A stretch of DNA of 64,000 bases from Buxus sempervirens (lineage: Eukaryota; Streptophyta; Magnoliopsida; Buxales; Buxaceae), in contig OX387188.1 of the NCBI GenBank assembly GCA_947561395.2, forward strand, positions 13,480,061 to 13,544,060. The letters are read 5' to 3'. Positions 15,015 to 27,551 of this stretch are shown here, one piece after another. The notes under the pieces were generated by a model that did no database searches, was not told the DNA's origin, and saw only the letters and a list, made by a program, of their open reading frames with translations. The position numbers and the translations under genes were made by a program. The number at the start of each line of letters is the position of its first letter. Position 1 is the first letter of the stretch.

Positions 15015-15404
15015 ATATGAGAAGGTTTGGAGGGGGTAGAGGGCCTTAGAAAGAAGGGTTGGAGAGTTGGAGAGAAGGGTTTGCTATGGGGAGAAGGGTT
15101 CTAGAAGAGGGTTCTTGAGGGAGAAGGGTTTGGGGAGAGTTGGAGAGGGGTTCTAGAGGATTGGAGAGTTGGAGAGCTTAGGGTTAGAGCACCCCTCTCT
15201 TCCCTTTTATAGGGAGGGTTACTTAGTTGTTAAGAATCAATTTTTTGTTATTATTTTTGTTTACGTAGTGGTTAAGAATCACTTTTTTATTATTATTTTT
15301 GTTTGCTTTGTGGTTAAGAAAGAGAGATGAGGTGGATGACGACCACGTGGTGCACTTTGCCACGTGGCGCAGTTTCTACACATTTTTCCAAAATTACCCC
15401 TGAA

Positions 15405-15860
15405 ATTGTTTTGACTGTACCTCTTTTAATCTGGACTCTGATTCACGCACACTCAGTTGCGTTGCAATCATGTCGGGATTTTCTATCCATTGAGATAGGG
15501 TGCAGCAGCCAATTCAGCTTTTGAGCAGAAAGTCAAAACTGCTCCCTAGGATTTGATTCTGCCCATAACTCTTTTATCTAGACACTGATTCTGGCAAATT
15601 CGGTTGCGTTGGAATCGTGTCGGAAATTCCTATCCACCGGGATAGAGTATGATAGTTAATCTGGGTTTGGGTAGAAAGTCAATTTCTGCTCCCTAAGGTT
15701 TGACTTGCTCATAACTTCTTCGTTTAGACTCCGGTTCTGGCAAACTCAGTTGCGTTGGAACCGTGTTGAGATTTCCCATCCATTGGGACAAAGTATGGCA
15801 GTCAATTCAAGCTTAATAAGAAAGTAATTTATGGTCCGTAGGGTTTGACCTGTTTTGAGG
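15405..15860 (-). repeat. Three ~150-bp upstream repeats of family C
   Basis: Three diverged copies share CTGATTC-CAAA-TCGGTTGCGTTGG, then CGTGT-GGGATTTCTATCC and GAAAGTCAATTTCTGCTCCCTA. In the sense of the unit they precede the TATA box, so they resemble enhancer repeats in U3. The family C copy at 46140-46420 carries about two counterparts (GACACGATCCTAACGCAACT). Confidence 0.75.
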
Positions 15861-16239
15861 TTCTGCTGTTTTTAGCACATTTTGGTTTGATCAAAATTTG
15901 GGTGCTTACAGCCACCTCCTAGCTTATGTGCGAAGCCGAGTACACGATCATCGTCTTATTGCGGGAGAACCCAACCAGTACAGTGAAGGGTTGGCAGGTA
16001 CTAACCAGTCATAATCCGAGTACACGATAAAATGAGGGAAAGTCGCAGCCCACCAGTACAGAGAAGGCCTCATTGAGTACACGATGGAAACGCGTGCGTG
16101 AATAAAGAGTTACAACTAGTAAAGAACAATCCTTCTCACTATCTAGCTCCTAAATGGATCCATATCGAGCTATGCCAACTAGACTCGAAAACACAAAACC
16201 AAATACGATATCTAGTAAGCACAACTCATCTCAATCTCA

Positions 16240-16335
16240 ATGACATCATCCCGAGTACACGAGGCATCTCTAAGTACACAGAGGCATCAACATCCCAAGT
16301 ACATTGGGCATTCCCTAGTACACGAAGGAGATCAA
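16240..16335. repeat. ~20-bp minisatellite (GAGTACACGAGGCATC)
   Basis: Four units of the GAGTACACGAGGCATCTCTA type. The sister family A unit has the same array near 19985-20065, and the A(+) unit at 5656 has a diverged version at 7960-8040. Confidence 0.8.
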
Positions 16336-16644
16336 AATCAGAAACAATTTCTCAATCTCAAGTTAATTATAAATCCCAAATTCCTTGATACATCTCATGA
16401 TGGTTTAAGACAATGCAAACTTTTCCATAAAATCACATTATTTTGTAATTTGTAACCTAATATCTTTAATAAACCCATTCTTGTAAAATATGCACAAATT
16501 CCTTATTAAAATTTATTTCAGATTAATTCCAAAGGAAAAACCTCTTAAACTACTCAACCTTACTTGCACACTCCTTGGATTTTTATTAAAGGTAATTTCA
16601 TAATATAAATCTACTCAAAAATCAACAATTATCCTTTTTATATA

Positions 16645-16765
16645 GTGGTCGCTTGACCTAGGTGCTTAGGCGCCTAGGTTGAGCGACCCTCTTAATAAAT
16701 TGATGCATGGGTCGCTTGGCCTAGGCCCTTAGGCGCCTGGGTTGAGTGACCCTCTTAATAAATTG
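16645..16765. repeat. Tandem palindromic repeat, GC-rich patch of family A
   Basis: Two ~65-bp units each contain a long imperfect hairpin: GGTCGCTTGACCTAGG pairs with CCTAGGTTGAGCGACC around a short GC-rich centre. Related units occur at 20510-20550 and 23300-23410 in another family A copy. Confidence 0.8.
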
Positions 16766-18022
16766 ATGCTCTCTGTAAATCGTAGATCAGCAGCTCTATC
16801 TTGAATTTAATCATTCAAAACATCTCAACTATCTTCCATATCATCTTAGTAACACAAATACATGCTCATAGTGTTAATCAAACAACAAATACAATAATTT
16901 CACTTAATTTTCCAATTATACATACGAAATAGCAATTCTCTCTCTAAAACATGATCAAAACTCATTCGAATGAAATTAAAGCCGTAAATTATGTTTTGAA
17001 GGGTGCTACTTACTTGATTCATTTTCAAATCCAAATCCTCTTGCTTCTGCTCCTTCAGATCTACTCCCTCACAAGATCGAATTTCCTTAGTCGGCTAAAA
17101 TATCCAAAACAGTCATGAATTTTCCAGATCTGATTAGATCTAGCTGACCTCTGCAAATTCTATAAAATAAACCATCAATCAATAGTTAGAACTATTCCTT
17201 ACCTGAATTACACCAAAATCCAAACGAATTTTCAACAACGATTCTCCTCCAACACTCAATCACATCTTGGATTCAGCTTCAACATCTTCTGGTCTTTGAA
17301 AAACCTTGATTCTCCCTTTTTGTTCAACTCAGATCTATTCTTGATTTCTCTCCAATCTTCTTCTTCTCTAATTCTCCAGAAGTTTCCAGATTCCTCAAAC
17401 CAAGTAACAAGCTAACAACCTCCCCCTATTTATAAACAACTATTGCCGCCCCATTCCTCACTTAAATTCTCTCATGATTTGCTATGGTGACACTCCACAC
17501 CAACCTACATGCTCATCCAATTAAATTTAAACATTTAAATAATATAATGCACTTCATTTTATTGAAATCTATAATTCTCCCATTTAACAATTAAAATTTC
17601 TGACTCAACCACTATTAAACTAATTAGCTTAACTTAAATAACTCAATTCTCACCCTTAGATTTGATCAAACTCTACAATTTTGAACTTTACACTTCCACC
17701 TACAATATTAAACCACTTGTTCAATTCATATAATATAAAATACAATTTTAAATTTTATTTAAAATTCGGGATTTTACAGTACCGCTCCTGGATTGGTCGG
17801 TTGCTACGTTATCCATTCTTGGATTCGTTGAACCATACATGCTAACCCACTCTGGTATCGATTGAGTACTTCCGTTTGGTATTGAATAGCTTAACTGGTA
17901 TCGGCCGGCTCACCTGTAATTCGGTTAAGTAGCATATTGGCACATGTCTGTAGTAACTCTATTTACGATCTTATTAGTCCTGTGATGTCATAAGTGTGGT
18001 TTGCTTATTGTTATGATTTATG

Positions 18023-18124
<102 letters not shown>

Positions 18125-18207
18125 CATTGATCTAATTTAATCGCATACCTCATTACTTGTTTTATAAAATTATGGATTGTTTTATAGCATGCATATTGCT
18201 ACTTGTT

Positions 18208-18245
18208 GAGATTTATATCTCATTCCAGTTTTCCCCATTTTTCAG
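18208..18245 (+). promoter_or_regulatory. Hairpin plus splice-acceptor-like site (family A)
   Basis: GAGAT-TTAT-ATCTC forms a 5-bp stem; CTCAT in the 3' arm fits the plant branch-point consensus; TTCCCCATTTTTCAG follows about 25 nt later. The same order recurs in the other A and B units with different but pairing arms. Confidence 0.55.
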
Positions 18246-20558
18246 GTATTCTTGGAGAGATCGACAAGCTTGGGATGATTGTGAAAGGGGTAGTATTTTG
18301 TTAAGACCCAAATATGAGTTGATATTGTAAGTTGGTTCTTAGTTTATGTTTTCACTTGTAACTCTTGTAAGTTTGATAATGAATTAAAAAGTTCCTTAGC
18401 ATACTCTGATTTATCTTCAACCTTTTTATGCTATGTACTTCATTGTTTTGTTATCATTCAAGTAATGCCCTGATCCATTAAAAAAAGAAAACAACACTTG
18501 GATCTAGGGCGTTACACAAAGTGCTATCTATATGGCCCGAAACAAAATAAAAATCCATGATTAATCAATGCTTGCATATCGGAGTACGCCAAATTTAAAA
18601 CAACTTTTTAATATTTCAATAATAGCGGAAGACTTCAAAATAAAATCTCAATTGTATATACATCAATCTGAATATAAAAAGGCAACTACAAATCTCAACT
18701 CACTATCATAATGACAATCCTCCAATTTGAACTAAAAGTCAACCTAAACAAATAATCAACAATTATACAAGAATAATAACTCTACAAACTACAAGGCATT
18801 ATTCTAAACCAACAACTATACCCTCAAGAATCCCCACTATTCGTCTTCTCCAGGCATATCTGAAAACAAAACATTAAAAACACGGGTGAGATAAAAAAAA
18901 TCCCAGTAAGTAGCAACATGTATGAATAAAAACAGTCCACATATTGCTATCAAAATACTTTTCATAAGGTATAAGAATTCAAAAATAAATCCGACTAATC
19001 ACAATCCATAAACAATAATCATTTAATGGATATTTTCCACAACAAATCAAATTCAAACCATACAATAAATCTCATCATGAGAATCAATCCAAACCAAATA
19101 GTTGTGACATCATAGGACTCATGAAATATGACAATTTTGAAAGGTCGAGACTGTAACGCCCCGGATCCGAGTTACATAGTGAAACCGTAACTCATCTCCG
19201 AAGAGTTAGTTAATCCACAGGATTTATACCCTAGTAAAGGAAAACATGAATAAAGAAATAATATATATAATTAGAGTCAACTATAACGCCAAACTCAATA
19301 CAAAAATACCAAATCACAATTCTCAACTCACATGATCCAAGCATCTACTCGCATATATCGTCCTCTCCAAGATTTGAAATCAAAACAAAAACGAATGAGA
19401 TACGAATATTCAAGCAAGTAGCACATGCATGCTCAAATACATTTCATTAAGTTTTAAAGACATGACTAAGTTATAAAACATATAACAATGACGATAACAC
19501 GGATAATCCGAATAATCCATCAATCAATATGAGATAAACCTGAGTAATCTAGCATGTCAATCAAATCTGTAGTATCGAATAAAAAATCGATGAGTCACAG
19601 CAGGACTCATGAGATAAGATTGCCTTTAACCAAGGTAATATCAATGTCCACTATGCCACCTCCCGGCTTATGTGCGAAGCCTAGTACACGATCATCGTCT
19701 TATTGCGGGAGAACCCAACCAGTACAGTAAAAGGTTGGCATGTACTAACCAGTCATAGTTCAAGTACACAATAAAATGAGGGAAAGCCGTAGCCCACCAG
19801 TACAGAGAAGGAATCATCGAGTACACAATGGAATGCATACGTGAACAAAGAATTACAACTAGCAAAGAACAATCCTTATCACTATCTAGCTTCTAAATGG
19901 ATCCATATCGAGCTATGCCCACTAGACTCTAAAACAAAACCAAACACAATGTCCAGCAAGCACAACTCATCTCAATCATAATCATTTCATCCCAAGTACA
20001 CGGGACATCCCTGAGTACACAGAGGCATCATCATCCCAAGTACATGAGGCATCCCCGAGTACATATTATTTATCACAACCTAATTAAAACATAAGGATTT
20101 TATATAAGAAAATATTTATAATCTCTCTAATGCAAGTAAACTCTCAAACACCTTTTTAAAATCATCAATTAGGCCATAATTGGGAAATATGTGGTCAAGT
20201 ATTTAATAAAAATCATCTTAGGTAAATTACCTTTGAAAATACCTTACGATTGATCTTAGTGACATACTACAAATGACGGAATCAAAATAAAATCATTATA
20301 TTATAATTTGGAACCAAAAGCCTTTCATAAATCCATTTTTTGTAGAATATGCACAATTTCCTTATTAAAGTTAATTTCAAAATATTTCTAGTGGAAAAAC
20401 CTCTTAAACTTCTCAATCTTACTTGTTCATTCCTTGGATTTTGTTAAAATTAATTTTAGAATGAAAATCTATTCAGATAAGAACATACCCATTTTTATGT
20501 AATGGGTGCTTGACACATTGCTCAAGCAATGTGTTGGGCGCCCCTTATACTAACTACT

Positions 20559-23288
20559 TGTAATGTGTCAAGTCTTAATTGGGAGAAAAAGTAATTAATT
20601 AGTGTTTAAGTAATTAGGAGATTTCAAGTCTTAATTGGGAGAAAAAGTAATTAATTTGGGTTTTAGGTGATATTTAGTGTTTAAGTAATTATTAAACGCG
20701 AAAATAGGTTATAAATAGGAGTTTAGATGATAAGAGATTAAATTATTAATGTTTAGGAAGAAAAATAAAAGGTGGAGAAAAAGTAGGAATTAATTAGAAT
20801 GGGTTAGACTTTAATTAGACCAAGGTTGGGTTAGCCCAAATTAAAGTAGTCTATTAGGGTTGGTTTAGGACTTCTAAGGCCTAGTATAAATAGTAGATCA
20901 AGGTTAGACAAGAGAGAATTTTCGTGAGTTTATTATTAAGAGAAAAGAGGGAGAGAAAGGAAGAAGGTTGCTAATGGAGATGTCTGACCAACCATTATCA
21001 AATCGCGATTGGAGAAAATCCGTACGGTGGATCGCCTTCAAATTTGGAGGTTTTGTTTATGACTGATGGATCTACAATGTGAACGGTGGAGATTTGAATT
21101 GTAGAACTCTAGGTTGGTGCGTTTGGGAGCAAAAGTCAGGTCCAGAATTAGGAGCTTCAATGGAAGAAGGATTTTAGCGTATAAGGCAAGTAGTAACACT
21201 TGAAAACTGGAGGAACTGCATGGTTTCATTTTCTATGATTTGAATGGATTAGTCGGAAAGGATCTTACATGGAATCAAATGTTTTATATTGTAGGATTTT
21301 GTATGCTTGAAGGATTTGTTAAAGTAATGAAGAAAACTTGGTTTGATCATGCACATAATTGTAGGATGGTATTTAATTGATGAGAATTAATCTAGAGGGC
21401 TTTAGGTATGATTTAGAATGTTAATAGATTAATTTAGACCAATGAAACATATAGCAAAAGCCTAAAAATCCAAACTTGGTAAATCTGGAAATTTCTGTTG
21501 AAAATTTGCACAAGCACCTAGGACCGCCGAGGACCACCTAAACAGCAGAGGTAGGCGCTCTAATCAGAATTTAAGGGATTTTGGGATTTGATAATACGAT
21601 TAAATACCTAGTAATTTTCTAGTATGATAATCATTCTACCAACTTTATAAAGACCTAATTAAGGTATAAAAATTTATAAAATTAAATTGGAAAAATTAAC
21701 CAATTAATTGAAGGTTATAATGTAAGGTTGGTGAATTAAAAGGTCTAAATGGTGTGGGATATTGATAGGAATAATACTACTGGAATTTATAGGGTAAAAA
21801 CATCTTCTAAACTTTATTTTAGGTCTGTAGGATATGCTAGAGAATAAAAATACAGAAAATTTAAATAGAAACTATCATAGGTGTTAAGATGGGAAATTGG
21901 ATTTTAATAAAAGGATTAATAAGGAAAACTCTAAGCAAGACTTGAATTACTTCTGGTTTGTACTTTAAACATGAATATTGGATTCTGGAATTGCATAAAC
22001 TTAGATTTTATCAGATTTATGATACATGAGTTTTATTTCGAATATAATTGGGAAATTGCAATTGTTATTTTGAAAAAGGCTTTATTTGGATTTTTAAGGA
22101 TTGAATCATGGTTTTCTCTTGGAATTGAATACTTTGGTATGGATTGGTATGTGGTATGATGTTATTCGCTTTTCTTTTACGGTTGAGTGATACGGCTTCT
22201 GTGGTTGAGTTGATACTAGTTTTTACGGCAAAGATGGGTAATCCTTTGTGTAAAGATGTGTAATCCTTTACGGGTAAAAGTGTGTATGCCTCCTACAGTA
22301 GTGTGTCCTCCCGTATATTGTTTTATCGTGGTTTGTGTCAGTGGGCTTAGCTGTATATGGATCCATAGTTTGGCTGGTTAGCTAAGTGGTATTTAGTTTG
22401 GGTTGAGTTACTCCTATGTGCGAGCGCACTTCCCTTGCAAGTTAATTTACTCTGGAAGGTCCTATGTTTGGAGGGACACCCCGGTGCTCCGCTGGTGATT
22501 CCCTGTACATGTGGATAAGCGGCCACCTCCATGTATTGATTCCGGTGCTGCATGCTGGCGGTATATGCCAACTCTGTTGAGTTCGTGTGCAATAAGTTGG
22601 TGATTACGGCTCTTGTCTAAGCTTCGCTGCATGGGGCTTAAGTATCATTAGTAGCACTACCCCTAAGCCGCACAGTGGTATAGCATTTAGTTGAGTGTCA
22701 TCTCAAATACTTATCATCTTTGTGAGTCCTGCAATGGCACCTGTTTTATTGCTTTTGTTGGTTTTACCCCGTTAACATCAAATTGCTGGTATTTATACAT
22801 GATTATCTGTTTTATTGCTTTATTTGGAATTGTCATGGATAAATTGAATTCATCGCCTTATCGCTGATTAATCACATACCTCATGACTATTTGTTTACAT
22901 TAGACTGTTTCTAAATGCATGTACCTGCTACTTGCTGAGATGTAAATCTCACTCCGTTTTCCCCTATTTTTCAGGTTGCTTGGAGAGATCACGAAGATGG
23001 GGTTTATTGATGGGTAGAATTGTAATTGATAATATTGTTCACATTTTGATTAGACAACCCTATTATAAATTGGATTGATATTATGGAATAAAGAATTGTA
23101 TTACTTCCCACCAGAACTCTAATGTAATTAATTAGTTTTAAAATTATTGTGAATCTTAGTTTGTAGCTAACCCCAGCTTCGTGGTAACACCTCGAGTTTG
23201 GTTGTTGAACTGGACTTTGGTTGTTACAGTAGCGAACCGGGTTCGGGTTGGGTGCCGATTTGCACTGACCCGGGTTCGGGGCGTTACA
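20559..23288 (+). mobile_element. Family A solo LTR, plus sense
   Basis: It is flanked by perfect CTACT duplications (20554-20558, 23289-23293) and runs from TGTAATGTG to GGGGCGTTACA, 2.73 kb. The first ~100 bp differ from other copies, including a tandem duplication of about 58 bp (CAAGTCTTAATTGGG, twice). TATA (AGTATAAATAG) is near 20885, the leader carries ACCATTATCAAATCGCGATT and AACGGTGGAGA, the donor-like AAG|GCAAGT is at 21186, the hairpin at 22937-22950 and TTTTTCAG at 22974. Non-coding. Confidence 0.85.
22937..22974 (+). promoter_or_regulatory. Hairpin plus splice-acceptor-like site (family A)
   Basis: GAGAT-GTAA-ATCTC stem-loop, CTCAC branch-point-like sequence in the 3' arm, then CCCCTATTTTTCAG. 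It lies in A(+) 20559-23288. Confidence 0.55.
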
Positions 23289-24697
23289 CTACTTGAATGG
23301 GTCGCTTGACACATTGCTCAAGCAATGTGTTGGGCACCCCTTATACAAATTAGCTTGCATGGGCGCTTGACCTAGGCACTTAAGCGCCTAGGTTGAGCGA
23401 TCCCTGGAAAAGTTTAGATCGTAGATTTTTGGTTCTCTGTAACCCGGAGATCGTCACTTCTATTTTAAATTTAATCATTCAAATCACTTCAACTATCATC
23501 CATAACATCTTAATAACACAATTATATGCTCATATATTTGATTAAAAAAAACTACAACAATTCCACTTAATTCTCCGATTATACATACGAAATAGCAATT
23601 CTCTCTCTAAAGCATGATCAAGCCTCATTTGAACGAGATTTTAAACTGTAAATCAGGGTTGAAGGGTACTTACCTGATTCGAGCACAATTCCAACTCCTA
23701 TTTACTCTAACTGTTGCAGATCTGAGATCCTTCGATCAATTCTTTCAAAAGCTGAAAATTCAAAAACCTTACTCAGATCTGATCAAATCCTCTCTTAATC
23801 TTATTGTTTCATTTGAATTGATCCTTAATTTTAAGATTTAGCCTTTCATACCTAAATTCTCCTAGATCAGGATGATTTCCTTCATAAATTCACAATGATC
23901 TCCACGAATTCAGTTCCTTGGTATGAATTCTTTTTAACTTTTATCATGGCTCCATCGGCTAACACAGAACTTCTCTCTCTCTTCTTCTGCTTCTCAAATT
24001 CTCTTCAATCTCTCCTCCAAACCCTTGCTCCAGATCTCCTTTGATTCTTCTTCTAGCTTCTTCTAGAGAACTCCAGTTTCAATGGACTAAAACCAACACA
24101 ATTGAATTTTTCACCTATTTATAATTGTCGCCCAAACACTTGAACTCCAAATATTTTGGTGTGATGCCACACCACACTATCTACATACATATCTAATTAA
24201 AACAAAACTAATATGATCATACACATTGCCACACTACATATTTCCTTAATCTCCACTAATTAAACTTTAATTAATTAGTCTTACCTTAGAACTCATATCC
24301 ACAATTTTATTTTCAGCATAACTTCCCAATTAAAACTCTTTCTCACTTTCCTATATCAATTTATGTATGATCAATAGACTTTAAAAATAAAATCCAATTT
24401 TTAATAATATTGAAAATTCGGGATTTTACAAAGACCTAGTCTACCAAATTCAGTCTAAGAACAAACTGTGTGAAACCCAGATTTCTATACCATTAGCACA
24501 CCCTAAACAATGTAACTTATTCTGTAGGTGAAGTTGGAGAAGCCCAGACTTGAAGCCAGCCAAGTGTCTGAGTCCAGGCTTATCATAAACGGATAAAGGT
24601 AAACAATCCCGAGATTATTAAATCAATTTAATTGTTGAGATGAAAAATAGCTAAGTGGTAAATTTGTGTGCAGTAGAAGGAGTGGCAAGGATGTAAA

Positions 24698-27551
24698 TGT
24701 AACGCCCCGAACCCGGGTCTATGCAAAACAAGCACCAAACCCGAATCCGAAGTGATACTGGCCCAAAGCTACTAATTACCAGAACATTTAAATTCAACTA
24801 ATCGTATTAATTATCAGAGTGCGGAGAATTAAAGACATTAATTTCATCAATATGCGTGGCTAAATATAACCATCAAACTAACTCATTAATGTAAATTCAT
24901 AAATCTGGTAAATGGGTTTTCTAACACACTTTCTTTCATATTCAATTAAATCGTAAACTATCTATCAAGGTAAATCTATATCAACCTCTAATAGAAAGAT
25001 CTAAACTAAATAAGAAAGATCCTCAACTCAGTAATCTGCAACTTCCCCTCGAGTCAACCCCAAGGACGCTCTCACGTGGAACAGTTGAAAAATAAGATAA
25101 AAAAGTAGGGTGAGATACAACTATCTCAGTAGGTAACACATGCATGCTATAAACAGTTTATATATAAAAGTAATCATTCATGCACAATAAAACAATCGGA
25201 TAGTCACGGTCGATAATATAAACGAGTAATCACTATACGAAACCAACATTTATTCAATGCTTGAAATATTCTAATTTAGAGTCATTCAAATCTAGTCACA
25301 GTTAAACCGTTTAATTAAACTCTTCTTATTTAAATGTAAATCATGTCATTCATAATTAATAGTGAATCTCAATCTGATAACAACATTCTCCCAAGTAGAA
25401 TGCAATCACGTAGCAATCACATCTACCCTACATGAGGTCTCTCTCGCAGGAGTCATCATATCTCACCTGCAGGTGGTCACATCTCACCCGCAGGTGGTAA
25501 TCACATATATCTCCCTTGTGGGATGCAATCACATCGTGATTACATCTCCCCCACAAGAGGTCACATCTCTCCCGCAAGAGGTCACATATCTCTCCTATGG
25601 GATGCAATCCAATCAGGATCACATCTCCCCCAACAGGAGGTCTCATCTCACCGCAGGTGGTCACATATCTCCCCTGTGGGATGCAATCCAATCAGGATCA
25701 CATCTCCCCCAACAGGAGGTCTCATCTCACCCACAGGTGGTCACATATCTCCCCTATGGGATGCAATCCAATCAGGATCACATCTCCCCCAACAGGAGAT
25801 CTCATCTCACCCGCAGGTGGTCACATATCTCCCTTGTGGGATGTAATCCAATCACGATCACATCTCCCCCAACAGGAGGACTCTTCCGCAGGAGTTACAC
25901 ATCTCACCCGCAAGTGGTCTCAAATCTCATCCGCAGATGGTACAATCTCTTATAGCCATCATGGCATTCAGTCCACAGTCCAATTATATTTTGAGAAGGA
26001 AATTACCTATATAGAATCCTTGTAATCATTTCAAGTGAATTTGATCCTCTTTAAACCTCAAATTTTACTAAATCATAGAACAAGGTGGTTAAATATCTAA
26101 TATGAACTTTTTAGTATAATTGGCCTTCAGAGACACCTGAAGAATAATCTTAGAGAAGTGTTACAAAGGGTGGAAATCCAAATAACCTATTTTATAATGA
26201 TTTGGGACTAAGAATGTCATAAAATTCTCAAAATACATTTTGGATGAGTGGAATAGTCTTAGGATTCCCAATAAGGTCACCATACCAAAAATCAATCGAT
26301 TCCGAGACAAAAAGTTTCGGACCCCAAAAATATTCTAAGTCTGGTTAAAAACGTTGACTTTTGGGTATATAATTGTTCTAGACAAATCTACAAGGAATTT
26401 CGGGCTCAAATTTTTATTGTAGTCTATTGAAGGGTAAACACATCTCCTAAAATTTTATGGGCTTCTGAATCACTCATCTGGGTATCAAACCCAAAACGGG
26501 TTTTTTGATAAAAACCGGGAAAACTGGAAATTTAGGCATGAACTGGAAAGTTGACTTTTTATTAGCTGGGAATTGGACCTTGGAAGTATTTTTATTGGTT
26601 CCAAATGGGGGGTAAAACCTTATTTACATGTAAAGACTTAAGTAAATTGAGCAATAAATACACAGGACATTTACTTAAATGTTTTTCAGGTAAATGAGGG
26701 TGCTGTGTAGGAGGCTCAGGTTATTTGGAAAAGGGTTGGAGAAGAAAAGGGGATAAAAAACTGTCAAAATTGCATTTTTTTGTTAGAGCGCCTAGTATCG
26801 TTCAGGATCGCCTAGGCAATCAAAGGTCAATGGTAGTGTAAAACAGAGTGCCGATGATAACTCTTTTCAAGGTCTTGGGCAGTCTCAATTTTTCAATGAG
26901 TGCCGAGGATTGCCGAGCACAGTTGAGGTCGACGGTCACCCAAAAAGAAATAGAATCAGTTTCAAAACGTGATTTTTCTCATCCAATATCATTCTATCAT
27001 ACATATAACATTGATATTAAACTAAATACATCAATATAACATATTAAAACATGCTTTTGCGATTAAACGAATGTAAAACCATGTCACCTACCTCTATTGA
27101 CGATCGTTTCTTTTCCTCTTCTCTAAACAATGACAAGAACAATGTGAGACACTGTCTAGAAGAAAGAAATCAAGCAACATCCTCTCCCTTTTCCCTTCTT
27201 CTTCTTCTCTTCCGGTCTGGTCGTGTTTGTCGCTTGCGGCTGTTCAATACGAGCAAAATACGATTGGTATTCCACCTATAGAATTAGGTTATTTAATTGG
27301 TATTTATACTCTCCGATTCCATGTATCTCACTTACAAAAGACTCCATACACACGCCCAATCCTAGCTCTTAAAATTAAAGTGTTAATCATACCTTGATAT
27401 CTCGTGATCGGATGGTCGAATCTACGCCAAACTCCTGATCTCCACCAATAATGATATTCTCTACAATAATAAATTATTTCCATCCATAATAATCCTTAAG
27501 AATATTAATTATTATTTTATTTTAATATTTAAGAAAATTCGGGGTTTTACA
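24698..27551 (-). mobile_element. Family A solo LTR, minus sense
   Basis: It runs from TGTAACGCCCCGAACCC to GGGGTTTTACA with perfect GTAAA duplications (24693-24697, 27552-27556), 2.85 kb. Family B sequence reads straight across the site. In its own sense the conserved GACCATCCGATCACGAGATATC-like element lies near 27400-27430, a donor-like AGAG|GTAGGTGAC near 27090, a GC-rich patch at 26790-26930, an ~80-bp minisatellite at 25430-25960 and the hairpin at 25113-25128. Confidence 0.87.
25430..25960. repeat. ~80-bp minisatellite
   Basis: Units start at about 25523, 25602, 25681, 25761 and 25841 with the word ATGCAATCCAATCAGGATC, and each contains CCCCCAACAGGAGGTCTC and CCGCAGGTGGTCACA; degraded copies flank both sides. 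Open frames through it are by-products of the repeat and are not called as genes. Confidence 0.92.

Larger units (their letters stand above)
11536..15910 (-). mobile_element. Family C LTR, minus sense, carrying a family A unit
   Basis: The right end is GGGTGCTTACA and both sides carry the duplication GCCAC (11531-11535, 15911-15915). The empty site is seen intact in the sister LTR at about 19660 (CACTATGCCACCTCC), which proves the insertion. Without the nested family A unit it is about 2.3 kb. In its own sense it has three diverged ~150-bp upstream repeats (15405-15860), a TATA-like CTATAAAAGGG near 15205-15215, and a donor-like AAG|GTAAGCC near 12817. The 11640-11760 part matches the family C copies at 48890-49020 and 52260-52400. 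Fossil, non-coding. Confidence 0.8.
10797..17778 (-). mobile_element. Family A solo LTR, minus sense, carrying a family C unit
   Basis: It runs from TAACGCCCCAGATCC to GGGATTTTACA with perfect GTACC duplications (10792-10796, 17779-17783). Without the family C insert it is about 2.6 kb. In its own sense the donor-like AA|GTAAGTAGC lies near 17010 and the hairpin with a TTCG loop at 11044-11059 is followed by TTTTCAG near 11020. CCCTCATGGTGG repeats lie at 11280-11390, a GTACACGAGGCATC minisatellite at 16240-16335 and a long palindrome at 16645-16690. It sits inside A(+) 5656-18516. Confidence 0.85.
19152..24430 (-). mobile_element. Family A solo LTR, minus sense, carrying a family A(+) unit
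   Basis: It runs from TGTAACGCCCCGGATCC to GGGATTTTACA, flanked by GAGAC (19147-19151) and AAGAC (24431-24435), one mismatch. Without the nested unit it is about 2.5 kb. In its own sense a donor-like CAG|GTAAGTACC lies near 23670, the palindromic patch at 20500-20550 and 23294-23410, the GTACACG minisatellite at 19985-20065 and a decayed hairpin near 19396. It is very similar to A(-) 10797-17778. Inserted in the outer A(-) unit. Confidence 0.85.

Noticed and set aside
25430-25960. CRISPR-like array
   Set aside because: Direct tandem repeat without unique spacers, in plant DNA, inside an LTR.
25362-26025. Overlapping open frames of up to 197 residues with repeated SPPTGG and HLPQQE words
   Set aside because: They are translations of the ~80-bp minisatellite, open in several frames at once, with no conserved start and no known domain.
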